From Betaproteobacteria bacterium (GTDB lineage: Bacteria; Pseudomonadota; Gammaproteobacteria; Burkholderiales; SG8-39), in the NCBI GenBank assembly GCA_016189945.1, contig JACPRN010000104.1, positions 1 through 33,753 of the forward strand: a DNA stretch of 33,753 nt. Direction: 5' to 3'. The notes beneath the pieces are model-generated. The model worked only from the letters and a program-made list of their open reading frames with translations, was not told where the DNA came from and made no database searches. Positions 1 to 6,826 of this stretch are shown piece by piece. Positions within the stretch are counted from its first letter, which is position 1. Each line of letters opens with the position of its first letter. The translations under genes were made by a program, and so were the position numbers.

Positions 1-1148
1 ATCTCGATCACGCTCCCCGGATGCCCCAGGTCGGCCATCAGCTCGGTAAGGCGCTTGAGCTTTTGCGCCTGCGCTTCGCGCGCATCGCCGGCGAATTCCA
101 CCAGCAGAATCGCCTTGGGTTCGCCGCGGATGAACTTCTCCGTGACCGGACGAAAAACCGGATTGGCGCGCGCCAGGCCGATCATGGTCGCATCGACCAG
201 CTCGACCGCCGCCGGGCAAAGCCGCACGATATGCTGCGGCGCCTGCATCGCGCTGGAGAACGAATCGAAGTGGCACACGCCAAGCGCCTTGTGGGCGGGG
301 AGCGGCGAGAGCTTGAGATGGATGCGCTGCGACCAGGCGAGGGTGCCCTCCGAGCCGACCAGAAGCTGCGCAAGGTTGTGCGGCGCGTCGGGCGTGACCA
401 TGTCCAGGTTGTAGCCCTGCACATGGCGCAGCACTGTCGGCCAGCGTCCGGCGATCTCCCCGGCTTCGCGGCCGGCGATGGCGTGGATGCGCGCGACCAG
501 TTCGCGGTAGGGCGCGGGGGCGGCTTCGACCTCTGCGGACGGTCCGAAGCGGTACTCGGAGCCATCCGCGAGCAGCGCGTCGATGGCGAGCACGTTGTGC
601 ACCATATTGCCGTAGGCGATCGAACGCGATCCGCAGGAGTTGTTGCCCGCCATGCCGCCCAGGGTCGCCTGTGCCGAAGTCGACACGTCCACCGGAAACC
701 ACAATCCGTGGGGTTTCAAGAGCGCGTTCAGGCGATCGAGCACCAGTCCCGGCTCGACCACCGCGGTTCGATTCGCCGGGTCGAGTGCGACCAGGCGGTT
801 GAGGTACTTGGAGGTGTCGATCACCAGCGCCGCGCCGACGGTCTGACCGCACTGCGAGGTTCCGGCCCCGCGCGCAAGCACCGGCACGCCCTCTTCGGCT
901 GCGATCTGAATCGCGATCCGCGCGTCGCGCTCGCTCTTGGGAACGACCACCCCTACCGGTTCGACCTGATAGATCGAGGCGTCGCTCGAATAGCGGCCGC
1001 GGCTGGCGGCGTCGAACAGGACCTCGCCCTCGATCTCGCGCGCGAGCCGCGCCGCGAGCGCGGAATCGCCGCGGCGCGGGTGAAACGAGACGCTGAATTC
1101 TATTGCCCGGTTCAAGCGGGGGCCGGCGAGGACCGCGGCGCTTCGCAC
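1..1148 (-). CDS. FAD-binding 2-hydroxyacid dehydrogenase (GlcD/YdiJ-like), 3' part beyond window
   Basis: This partial gene is absent from the ORF track because it has no ATG start and runs off the left edge. The minus-strand frame is open for about 380 codons and translates to a FAD_binding_4 (GlcD/PCMH-fold) domain, with RYSSDASIYQ, ARGAGTSQCG, GGMAGNNSCGSRSIAYGN and LVGSEGTLA in order. This pattern fits the long (about 950-1000 residue) flavoproteins that carry a C-terminal Fe-S domain and oxidise D-lactate, D-2-hydroxyglutarate or similar acids; the Fe-S half would lie outside the window. Two starts are possible. A GTG at 1148 has GGAGG four bases upstream. A TTG at 1115 overlaps the TGA of the upstream dsbA-like gene as TTGA. 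Either way the two genes are translationally coupled. The exact substrate cannot be told from this part. Confidence 0.88.
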   Translation of the reverse strand, partial: MRSAAVLAGPRLNRAIEFSVSFHPRRGDSALAARLAREIEGEVLFDAASRGRYSSDASIYQVEPVGVVVPKSERDARIAIQIAAEEGVPVLARGAGTSQCGQTVGAALVIDTSKYLNRLVALDPANRTAVVEPGLVLDRLNALLKPHGLWFPVDVSTSAQATLGGMAGNNSCGSRSIAYGNMVHNVLAIDALLADGSEYRFGPSAEVEAAPAPYRELVARIHAIAGREAGEIAGRWPTVLRHVQGYNLDMVTPDAPHNLAQLLVGSEGTLAWSQRIHLKLSPLPAHKALGVCHFDSFSSAMQAPQHIVRLCPAAVELVDATMIGLARANPVFRPVTEKFIRGEPKAILLVEFAGDAREAQAQKLKRLTELMADLGHPGSVIE

Positions 1149-1780
1149 TCGGCCTCCAGCATGGCCGCGAGCAGGACCTCGGGCTCCTGCGCGCCGGAGA
1201 CCGCGTAGCGCCGGTTGAGGACGAAGAAGGGCACCCCTTGCACGCCGAGGTTGCGCGCGGAAAGCTCGAGCGCGCGGACGCGTTCGCGCGCAGCCTCGCT
1301 CGCAAGGCAGGCGGCCACATCCTCGGGTGCGAGACCCGCTCCGATCGCGATCGCGGCCAGGGTCTCGTTCAAAGTGAGGTCTTTGGCGTCGATGAAGTAG
1401 GCGCGAAAGAGCGCTTCGACGACTTCGTCCTGCCGCCCGGCGCCCGCGGCGAGCTCGATCAGGCTGTGCGCGGCAAGGGTGTTGGGCTGGCGCGCCAGCT
1501 TGTCGAACGCAAAGGCGATGCCGACGCTTGCGCCCACCGCGGTGATGCGCCCGTAGATGTCAGCGGCGCGCGCGCCGAATTTGCGCCGCAGATATCCGGC
1601 GCGCTCGACCCCGTCGGCGGGAAGCTCGGGGTTGAGCTGGAAGGGCTGCCAGCGCACCAGCGGCGCGCTGGCCTGCGGGTTGCGCTCCCGGTACAGCTCG
1701 AGCGCAGCCGCCAGCCGGCGCTTGCCGATATAGCACCAGGGACAAACGACATCCGAAATGACCTCTATTTGAAGTCCCAC
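1112..1780 (-). CDS. DsbA-family oxidoreductase (FrnE-like)
   Basis: The product is 222 residues, the usual length for the FrnE/2-hydroxychromene-2-carboxylate isomerase branch of the DsbA thioredoxin fold. The active-site motif C-P-W-C is at residues 13-16 (VVCPWCYIGKRR), directly after the first beta strand. The cis-Pro region GVQGVPFFVLNRRYAVSGAQ near residue 180 is also typical of FrnE. There is no signal peptide, so the protein is probably cytoplasmic and acts as a thiol oxidoreductase or a glutathione-dependent isomerase. It precedes and overlaps the 2-hydroxyacid dehydrogenase, so the two are probably one operon; a functional link is not shown by the sequence. Confidence 0.88.
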   Translation of the reverse strand: MGLQIEVISDVVCPWCYIGKRRLAAALELYRERNPQASAPLVRWQPFQLNPELPADGVERAGYLRRKFGARAADIYGRITAVGASVGIAFAFDKLARQPNTLAAHSLIELAAGAGRQDEVVEALFRAYFIDAKDLTLNETLAAIAIGAGLAPEDVAACLASEAARERVRALELSARNLGVQGVPFFVLNRRYAVSGAQEPEVLLAAMLEAECEAPRSSPAPA

Positions 1781-1871
1781 GTTGAATCCGCTTGGAATGA
1801 AACGGCGATCATACCCGTTTGCCCGTGGCTGGGACGCATGCCGGCGCGGCGGGAAAAGCGGACTCGGACTT

Positions 1872-1938
1872 GGTCAGACCCTATTTTTCGGAAAAGGATT
1901 GGGGGCAAGGCCCATTTTTTGGAAGAATGGGGCTGACC
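1872..1938. repeat. REP-like imperfect palindrome in divergent intergenic region
   Basis: GGTCAGACC at 1872-1880 is mirrored by GGGGCTGACC at 1929-1938. The interior holds a smaller hairpin (GGGC-AAG-GCCC) and A/T-rich runs (TATTTTTCGG and TTTTTTGGAA) that also pair imperfectly. The element lies between the divergent dsbA-like gene and the aminotransferase gene. Its ends recur, nearly identical, at 26944-26974. REP sequences scattered by RAYT (Y1-type) transposases look like this, but no transposase is in the window. Confidence 0.6.
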
Positions 1939-1958
1939 CTTTACTTGAGGACCAAACC

Positions 1959-3152
1959 ATGAGCTACCGCAGCGGTCGCCATTTCCTTCAGATTCCCGGT
2001 CCGACCAATGTGCCCGAGCGGGTATTGCGCGCCATCGACCGAGCGACCATCGATCACCGCGGTCCCGAATTCGGCCGCATGGGGCTGGAGATCATCGAGG
2101 GCCTGCAGTTCGTGTTCCGCTCCAAGCAGCCGGTGATCATCTTTCCGGCCTCGGGGACCGGCGCCTGGGAGGCGGCCCTGGTCAACACGCTCTCCCCCCG
2201 CGACCGGGTGCTGATGGTCGAAACCGGGCATTTCGCCGCGCTGTGGAGCCGCATGGCGGCCCGGCTGGGGCTCGAGGTGGAGATGATCGCCACCGACTGG
2301 CGCCACGGCGCCGATCCGGCCGCGGTCGAGCAAAAGCTGAAGCAAGACACGGGTCGCTCGATCCGCGCCGTCTGCGTGGTGCACAACGAAACCTCGACCG
2401 GGGTCACGAGCCGGATCGCGGCGCTGCGGCGCGCGATCGACGCCGCGGGGCACCCGGCTCTGTTCATGGTCGATACCATCTCATCGCTCGCCTCGATCGA
2501 TTACCGCCACGACGAATGGGGGGTCGATGTGACCGTCGCCGGATCGCAGAAAGGCCTGATGCTGCCGCCCGGACTCTCGTTCAACTGCGCGAGCCAAAAA
2601 GCGCTCGCCGCGGCGAAATCGGCCAAGCTGCCCAAATCGTACTGGGGCTGGGAGGAAATGCTCGCGGCGAACAAGAACGGTTACTTTCCCTATACCCCCG
2701 CGACCAACCTGCTCTACGGCCTGCGCGAAGCACTGGCGATGCTCAAGGAGGAAGGACTGGAGGCGGTGTTTGCGCGCCATGCGCGTCACGCCGAGGCCAC
2801 GCGCCGCGCGGTCCGCGCCTGGGGCCTGGAGGTGCTGTGCTTGGAGTCGGCCGAATACTCCAATTCGCTCACCGCCGTGCTCCTGCCGGCCGGAGGCGAT
2901 GCCGACCGCCTGCGCCAGATCATCCTGGAGGCATTCGACCTGTCGCTCGGCACCGGGCTGGGCAAGCTCGCGGGCAAGGTGTTTCGCATCGGTCATCTGG
3001 GCGATTTCAACGACCTCATGCTCGCCGGCACCCTCGCCGGGGTCGAAATGGGGCTCGCGCTTGCCGGGATATCGCACCGCGGGGACGGGGTGCGCGCCGC
3101 GCTTGAGTATCTGGGCGAATGCGCGCGCGCGGGCCGCCGCCAGGCTGCCTGA
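1959..3152 (+). CDS. sgaA: Serine--glyoxylate aminotransferase family protein
   Basis: This is a class V aminotransferase of 397 residues from the ATG at 1959. The ORF-track start at 1782 is too early: the family begins at residues like RHFLQIPGPTNVPERVL, and TGAGG lies eight bases before 1959. The PLP lysine is K198 in VAGSQKGLMLPPGL, and VHNETSTG (near 142) and VDTISS (near 171) are the other cofactor motifs. The family transfers the amino group from serine (or alanine) to glyoxylate, giving hydroxypyruvate and glycine, and works in the serine cycle and in photorespiration-like glyoxylate disposal. It is followed 50 bases later by a TRAP transporter, and the divergent flank carries a hydroxyacid dehydrogenase, so a role in glyoxylate metabolism is plausible. 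Whether serine or alanine is the preferred donor cannot be read from the sequence. Confidence 0.9.
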   Translation: MSYRSGRHFLQIPGPTNVPERVLRAIDRATIDHRGPEFGRMGLEIIEGLQFVFRSKQPVIIFPASGTGAWEAALVNTLSPRDRVLMVETGHFAALWSRMAARLGLEVEMIATDWRHGADPAAVEQKLKQDTGRSIRAVCVVHNETSTGVTSRIAALRRAIDAAGHPALFMVDTISSLASIDYRHDEWGVDVTVAGSQKGLMLPPGLSFNCASQKALAAAKSAKLPKSYWGWEEMLAANKNGYFPYTPATNLLYGLREALAMLKEEGLEAVFARHARHAEATRRAVRAWGLEVLCLESAEYSNSLTAVLLPAGGDADRLRQIILEAFDLSLGTGLGKLAGKVFRIGHLGDFNDLMLAGTLAGVEMGLALAGISHRGDGVRAALEYLGECARAGRRQAA

Positions 3153-3202
3153 ACGAATCGCAGTCGGCCTTGTCTTCAATTCATCGCTCGAGGAGGAAGA
3201 CT

Positions 3203-4192
3203 ATGAGATTCGCGAAGTTGTCCGTGTTCCTCGGCAGTGCCGTCCTCTCTCTCGGGCTGTGGCCCGCAGCAGGGCTGGCGCAGCAGCCCGTAACCATCCG
3301 GCTCGGCCACGTGGGCTTCCCCGGATCGCTCTTCGACATCGTGAGCACCAGGTTCGCCCGAGATGTGAACGCGGCGCTGAAGGGCCGGGTGGAGGTGAGG
3401 GTGTTTCACTCGAGCCAGCTCGGCACCGACGAGCAGATGATCAAGGGGATCAGGGTCGGCGCCCCGGAGATGGCCTACCCGTCCACGATCATGAGCACGG
3501 TGGACCAGCGCTACGGCGTCTTCGAGATGCCGTACATCATCGTCAACCGCGCCCACATGAAGAAGGTGGCGGAGAACAAGGAAGTTCAGAAGGCGTTGTT
3601 CGATGGCCTGCCGGCGCGGGGTATCCGGCTGCTGGGCGTGTGGGAGAACGGCTTTCGCCACATCACGAACAACCTGCGCCCAATCGTCCGCCCCGAGGAT
3701 CTCAAGGGGATCAAGCTGCGCGTGCCGGGCGGAGTCTGGCGCGTGAAGATGTTCCAGGCCTACGGCGCCAACCCTTCGCCTATGCCCTTCGCCGAGGTCT
3801 ACTCGGCGCTCCAGTCCGGAGTGATGGACGCTCAGGAAAATCCATTTCCCCAGATCCATTCGGCCAAGTTCCAGGAGGTGCAGAAGTTCCTCTCGCTGAC
3901 GGGCCATGTCTACACGCCAGGCTACCTCATCGTAAACGAGGCCTTCTGGCAGAAACTCCCCAAGGATGTCCAGCAGACGATCGCCAAGATCGCCTGGGCT
4001 ACGGGCGATTTCGCTCGCTCCGAGGGCGAGCGGCTGGACCGGGAACTCATTTCCAAGCTCGCGCCCCCGATGAGGGTCAACGAGGCGGACAAAGAGGCCT
4101 TCATCAAGGCGTCGAGCGCAGTCTATGAGGAGTTCGGCAAGCAGATTCCTGGCGGCGCGGACCTGATCAGGATCATCCAGTCCCTGCGCTGA
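3203..4192 (+). CDS. TRAP transporter substrate-binding protein (DctP family)
   Basis: This is the periplasmic solute receptor of a tripartite ATP-independent transporter, 329 residues. The ATG at 3203 is chosen because AGGAGG lies six bases upstream and the protein then begins with a signal peptide (MRFAKLSVFLGSAVLSLG..AGLA, cleaved near residue 26). The upstream extension in the ORF track has no signal-peptide character. The body shows the DctP hallmarks: VTIRLGH at the mature N-terminus, a GVWENGFRHITN segment, DLKGIKLRVPG with the ligand-binding arginine region, and SALQSGVMDAQENP. The usual ligands are carboxylates, with an arginine holding the carboxyl group; the exact ligand is unknown. 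The stop codon overlaps the dctQ start (TGATG). Arginine codons AGG/AGA appear six times, unlike the neighbouring CGC-biased genes. Confidence 0.93.
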   Translation: MRFAKLSVFLGSAVLSLGLWPAAGLAQQPVTIRLGHVGFPGSLFDIVSTRFARDVNAALKGRVEVRVFHSSQLGTDEQMIKGIRVGAPEMAYPSTIMSTVDQRYGVFEMPYIIVNRAHMKKVAENKEVQKALFDGLPARGIRLLGVWENGFRHITNNLRPIVRPEDLKGIKLRVPGGVWRVKMFQAYGANPSPMPFAEVYSALQSGVMDAQENPFPQIHSAKFQEVQKFLSLTGHVYTPGYLIVNEAFWQKLPKDVQQTIAKIAWATGDFARSEGERLDRELISKLAPPMRVNEADKEAFIKASSAVYEEFGKQIPGGADLIRIIQSLR

Positions 4193-4707
4193 TGGAGAAG
4201 CTGCTCGGGCGGCTCGTCGCCCTCATCGAGTGGTGGACCGTTTGCCTTCTTGCGGCGATGTGGGTGGTCGTCTGCCTCGGGGTCTTCTTCCGCTACGTGC
4301 TCAACGCGTCATTGGTCTGGTATGACGAGTTCGCCTCCTACCTGCTCGTCTGGCTGACTTTTTTCGGCGCCGTTGTCGCGGCTTACCACCGGCGTCATAT
4401 CGGGTTCGAGCTGGTAGTGGACAAGCTGGCTCCGTGGGCACGCCGGGCCGTGGACTTCGTCGGCGAGGCTGCCGTGCTCGGCTTCCAGTTCGTGCTCTTG
4501 TACTACGGCTGGATCCTCGCGCAGAGGATGGGCGACGAGACCGCCATCTCGCTCCCCTGGGTGAAGGTCGTCTGGGTGAACAGCGTGATGCCCATCACCG
4601 GGGGCCTCATGTTCCTGATCAGTCTCACGCGACTTGCCGGCATTTTGTCCCGGCGGCCGAATGCACAGGAGGCCCAAGGAACGTGGAGTGGCTCATCCTC
4701 GGAGTGA
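4192..4707 (+). CDS. TRAP transporter small membrane subunit (DctQ family)
   Basis: The product is 171 residues with four hydrophobic segments, near residues 12-34, 45-63, 84-104 and 124-147. The DctQ signature region follows the first one: RYVLNASLVWYDEFASYLLVW, then FFGAVVAAYHRRHIGFE. The ATG overlaps the stop of the receptor gene by one base, and the 3' end overlaps the dctM gene by 25 bases, so translation of all three is coupled. DctQ is the small inner-membrane component that works with DctM. The polar tail after residue 155 is short and of no evident function. Confidence 0.93.
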   Translation: MEKLLGRLVALIEWWTVCLLAAMWVVVCLGVFFRYVLNASLVWYDEFASYLLVWLTFFGAVVAAYHRRHIGFELVVDKLAPWARRAVDFVGEAAVLGFQFVLLYYGWILAQRMGDETAISLPWVKVVWVNSVMPITGGLMFLISLTRLAGILSRRPNAQEAQGTWSGSSSE

Positions 4708-5960
4708 TCGTTCTCCTCACCGTCATCAACGTCCCGATCGGGTTCGCGCTCTCGATCGCGACCATCGTCGCCATCCTCTGGACGGGCAGCGCGTCGCTCA
4801 GCGTCGTTCCCCTGAACCTCTTCTCCGGAGCCTCGAGCTTCCCGCTGCTCGCGATCCCGCTCTTCATCCTGGCCGGGGGGCTCATGGAGACCTCGGGCAT
4901 TTCCCAACGCCTGGTGAACCTGGCGAACAGCCTGGTGGGCTTCATCCGCGGGGGGCTCGCCATGGTCGCGGTCGTCGCCACCATGATCCAGAGCGAGATC
5001 TCGGGCTCATCGGTGGCCGATGCCGCCGCCATCGGCAAGGTGGTGATCCCGGCGATGGAAAAACGCGGGTACCCGCGGACCCTGAGCGCAGCCATCGTCT
5101 CCAACGCAGCGTCGGCGGCTATCCTCATCCCACCGTCGATCCCCATGATCATCTATGCGTGGATGGCCGAGGTCTCGATAGCGAAGCTGTTCTTTGCCGG
5201 TTTCCTCCCGGGCTTCGTAACTTGCGTGGCGATGATGGGCCTGTGCTACTACTACGCGCGCAAGTACAACCTCCCCAAGGAGCAGAAGTTCTCCATCCGC
5301 GAGGTGGGCCGCTCGACGTTTCACGCCTTCTGGGCCCTCTTCATTCCGATCGTGATCTGGGTCGGGATCCTGGGCGGGATTGCCACCGCGACGGAGGTGG
5401 CCGCTCTGGCCGTGGCGGCGGCATTGATCATCGGAATCTTCATCTACCGAGAGCTTTCGGGAGGCCAGACGCTCAAGATCCTCAGGGAGTCGTCCAGCCA
5501 GACGGCCACGGTCATGCTCATCGTGGCCTCCTCGGCGGTGCTCGGGTGGTTCCTCACCAGCGAGCAGGTCCCGCAAAAGTTTGCGCGGATGATCCTGGAG
5601 ACGACTTCCGACAAGTTCCTGATCCTCCTCTTCCTGAACCTCTTTTTCTTCGTGACGGGAATGTTCCTGCACTCTGCGGCGGCCATCATCCTCATCGTGC
5701 CCATCGTGCTTCCGCTCGTGCGCCAGATCGGCGTGGACCCGATCCACTTCGGCATCATCGTGACCATCAACCTCGGCGTCGGGCAGCAGACCCCGCCGGT
5801 GGCGACCGTGCTGTTCACCACGGCGGCCATCGCGCGCCTGCCGTTCTGGGCCGTCTTCCGGGTGGGGTGGCCTTTCACCGTCGTGCTCGCGCTGGTGACG
5901 TTGCTCGTGACCTACGTGCCGTGGATCAGCCTGGGTCCGGTAAGCTGGATCAACTGGTGA
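4683..5960 (+). CDS. TRAP transporter large permease subunit (DctM family)
   Basis: This is the channel-forming, ion-coupled subunit of the TRAP transporter. The ORF track gives an over-long frame from 4434. The real start is probably the GTG at 4683, giving 425 residues, the normal DctM length, beginning with a hydrophobic segment (VEWLILGVIVLLTVINVPIGFALS). AGGAGG stands ten bases before it. Further evidence is many transmembrane segments, FPLLAIPLFILAGGLME (near 60), the QSEISGSSVADAAAIG region (near 100), ASAAILIPPSIPMIIYAW, and near the C-terminus HFGIIVTINLGVGQQTPPVATVLF. All of these are conserved in DctM. With the two genes before it, this makes a complete three-part transporter probably using a sodium gradient for a carboxylic acid. 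Confidence 0.93.
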   Translation: MEWLILGVIVLLTVINVPIGFALSIATIVAILWTGSASLSVVPLNLFSGASSFPLLAIPLFILAGGLMETSGISQRLVNLANSLVGFIRGGLAMVAVVATMIQSEISGSSVADAAAIGKVVIPAMEKRGYPRTLSAAIVSNAASAAILIPPSIPMIIYAWMAEVSIAKLFFAGFLPGFVTCVAMMGLCYYYARKYNLPKEQKFSIREVGRSTFHAFWALFIPIVIWVGILGGIATATEVAALAVAAALIIGIFIYRELSGGQTLKILRESSSQTATVMLIVASSAVLGWFLTSEQVPQKFARMILETTSDKFLILLFLNLFFFVTGMFLHSAAAIILIVPIVLPLVRQIGVDPIHFGIIVTINLGVGQQTPPVATVLFTTAAIARLPFWAVFRVGWPFTVVLALVTLLVTYVPWISLGPVSWINW

Positions 5961-6012
5961 GCCAGGCGTTCTTGCCGTTCCACGTCTGAGGTCTCGTTTT
6001 GGAGTATCCGCT

Positions 6013-6792
6013 ATGTCCGGAACTGTTCTGGTCACGCGACAAGGCGACATCGCCACCGTAATCCTCGACAACGCCGAGCGCATGAATGCGCTTTCCCATC
6101 CCATGTGGGAGCGGCTCGGGCAGGCGATGACCGAACTCTCGGGCGACGAATCGTTGCGCTGCGTCGTGCTGCGCGGCGCCGGAGCGAAAGCCTTCGCCGC
6201 CGGCGCCGACATCGCCGAATTCGAGCGCGAGCGGGCCGACTCGAAACAAGCCAAGCGCTACGGTCGCGCGGTCGAACGTACCCTGCGATCACTCTCGCTC
6301 TGCAGACACCCCGTGCTCGCCATGATCCAGGGCGTGTGCGTCGGCGGAGGGCTGGAGATCGCGGCGACCTGCGACCTGCGCATCTGCGGAGAATCCTCGC
6401 GCTTTGGCGTGCCGGTGAAGAGCCTCGGGCTGGTGATGGGCTACGGCGAGCTGAAAGGCCTGATCGATCTGTGCGGGAAAGCGGTTGCGCTCGAAATCGC
6501 GCTCGAAGGCCGGGTGTTCGGCGCCTTGGAGGCCAGGGAGAAAGGACTGGTCAACCGCGTGGTGCCCGACGGCGGGGTGGAGGAGGAGGCCTACGCGAGC
6601 GCAAGGCGCATCGCCGAGGGGGCGCCGCTTGCGGCGCGCTGGCACAAGAAGTTCGCCAACCGGCTGATGCAGCCAAAGCCCGTTTCGCGCGCCGAACGCG
6701 ACGAAGCCTATGCCTGCTTCGATACCGAGGACTTCCGCATCGGCTTGCGGGCGTTCCTCGCCAAGCAAAGGCCGCAATTCAAGGGTCGTTGA
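6013..6792 (+). CDS. Enoyl-CoA hydratase/isomerase family protein
   Basis: This crotonase-fold protein has 259 residues, with TTGGAG about ten bases before the ATG. The oxyanion-hole segment AFAAGADIAEF (60-70) and the second one, CVGGGLEIAATCDLRI (109-124), are present. Residue E115 in GGGLE matches the first catalytic glutamate of rat crotonase (E144). The second catalytic glutamate (E164, in the FGxPE motif) is replaced: the protein reads FGVPVKSLGL, so V135 stands there. This argues against plain water addition to enoyl-CoA and suggests an isomerase, hydrolase or other member of the superfamily. It lies 52 bases after the TRAP genes and may be cotranscribed with them; it is convergent with the sensor kinase gene. 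Confidence 0.88.
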   Translation: MSGTVLVTRQGDIATVILDNAERMNALSHPMWERLGQAMTELSGDESLRCVVLRGAGAKAFAAGADIAEFERERADSKQAKRYGRAVERTLRSLSLCRHPVLAMIQGVCVGGGLEIAATCDLRICGESSRFGVPVKSLGLVMGYGELKGLIDLCGKAVALEIALEGRVFGALEAREKGLVNRVVPDGGVEEEAYASARRIAEGAPLAARWHKKFANRLMQPKPVSRAERDEAYACFDTEDFRIGLRAFLAKQRPQFKGR

Positions 6793-6826
6793 AAGGGCAC
6801 GCCTGGCGCGCCTGCGGCCGACGAAT

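Noticed and set aside
21-1208. A 395-residue plus-strand ORF at the left edge
   Set aside because: The opposite strand encodes clear FAD-binding dehydrogenase motifs (NNSCGSRSIAYGN and others), so this is a shadow frame.
5007-6254. A 415-residue minus-strand ORF over dctM and the crotonase gene
   Set aside because: Composition is dominated by Arg, His, Asp and Glu with no domain; the plus strand carries conserved membrane and crotonase motifs.
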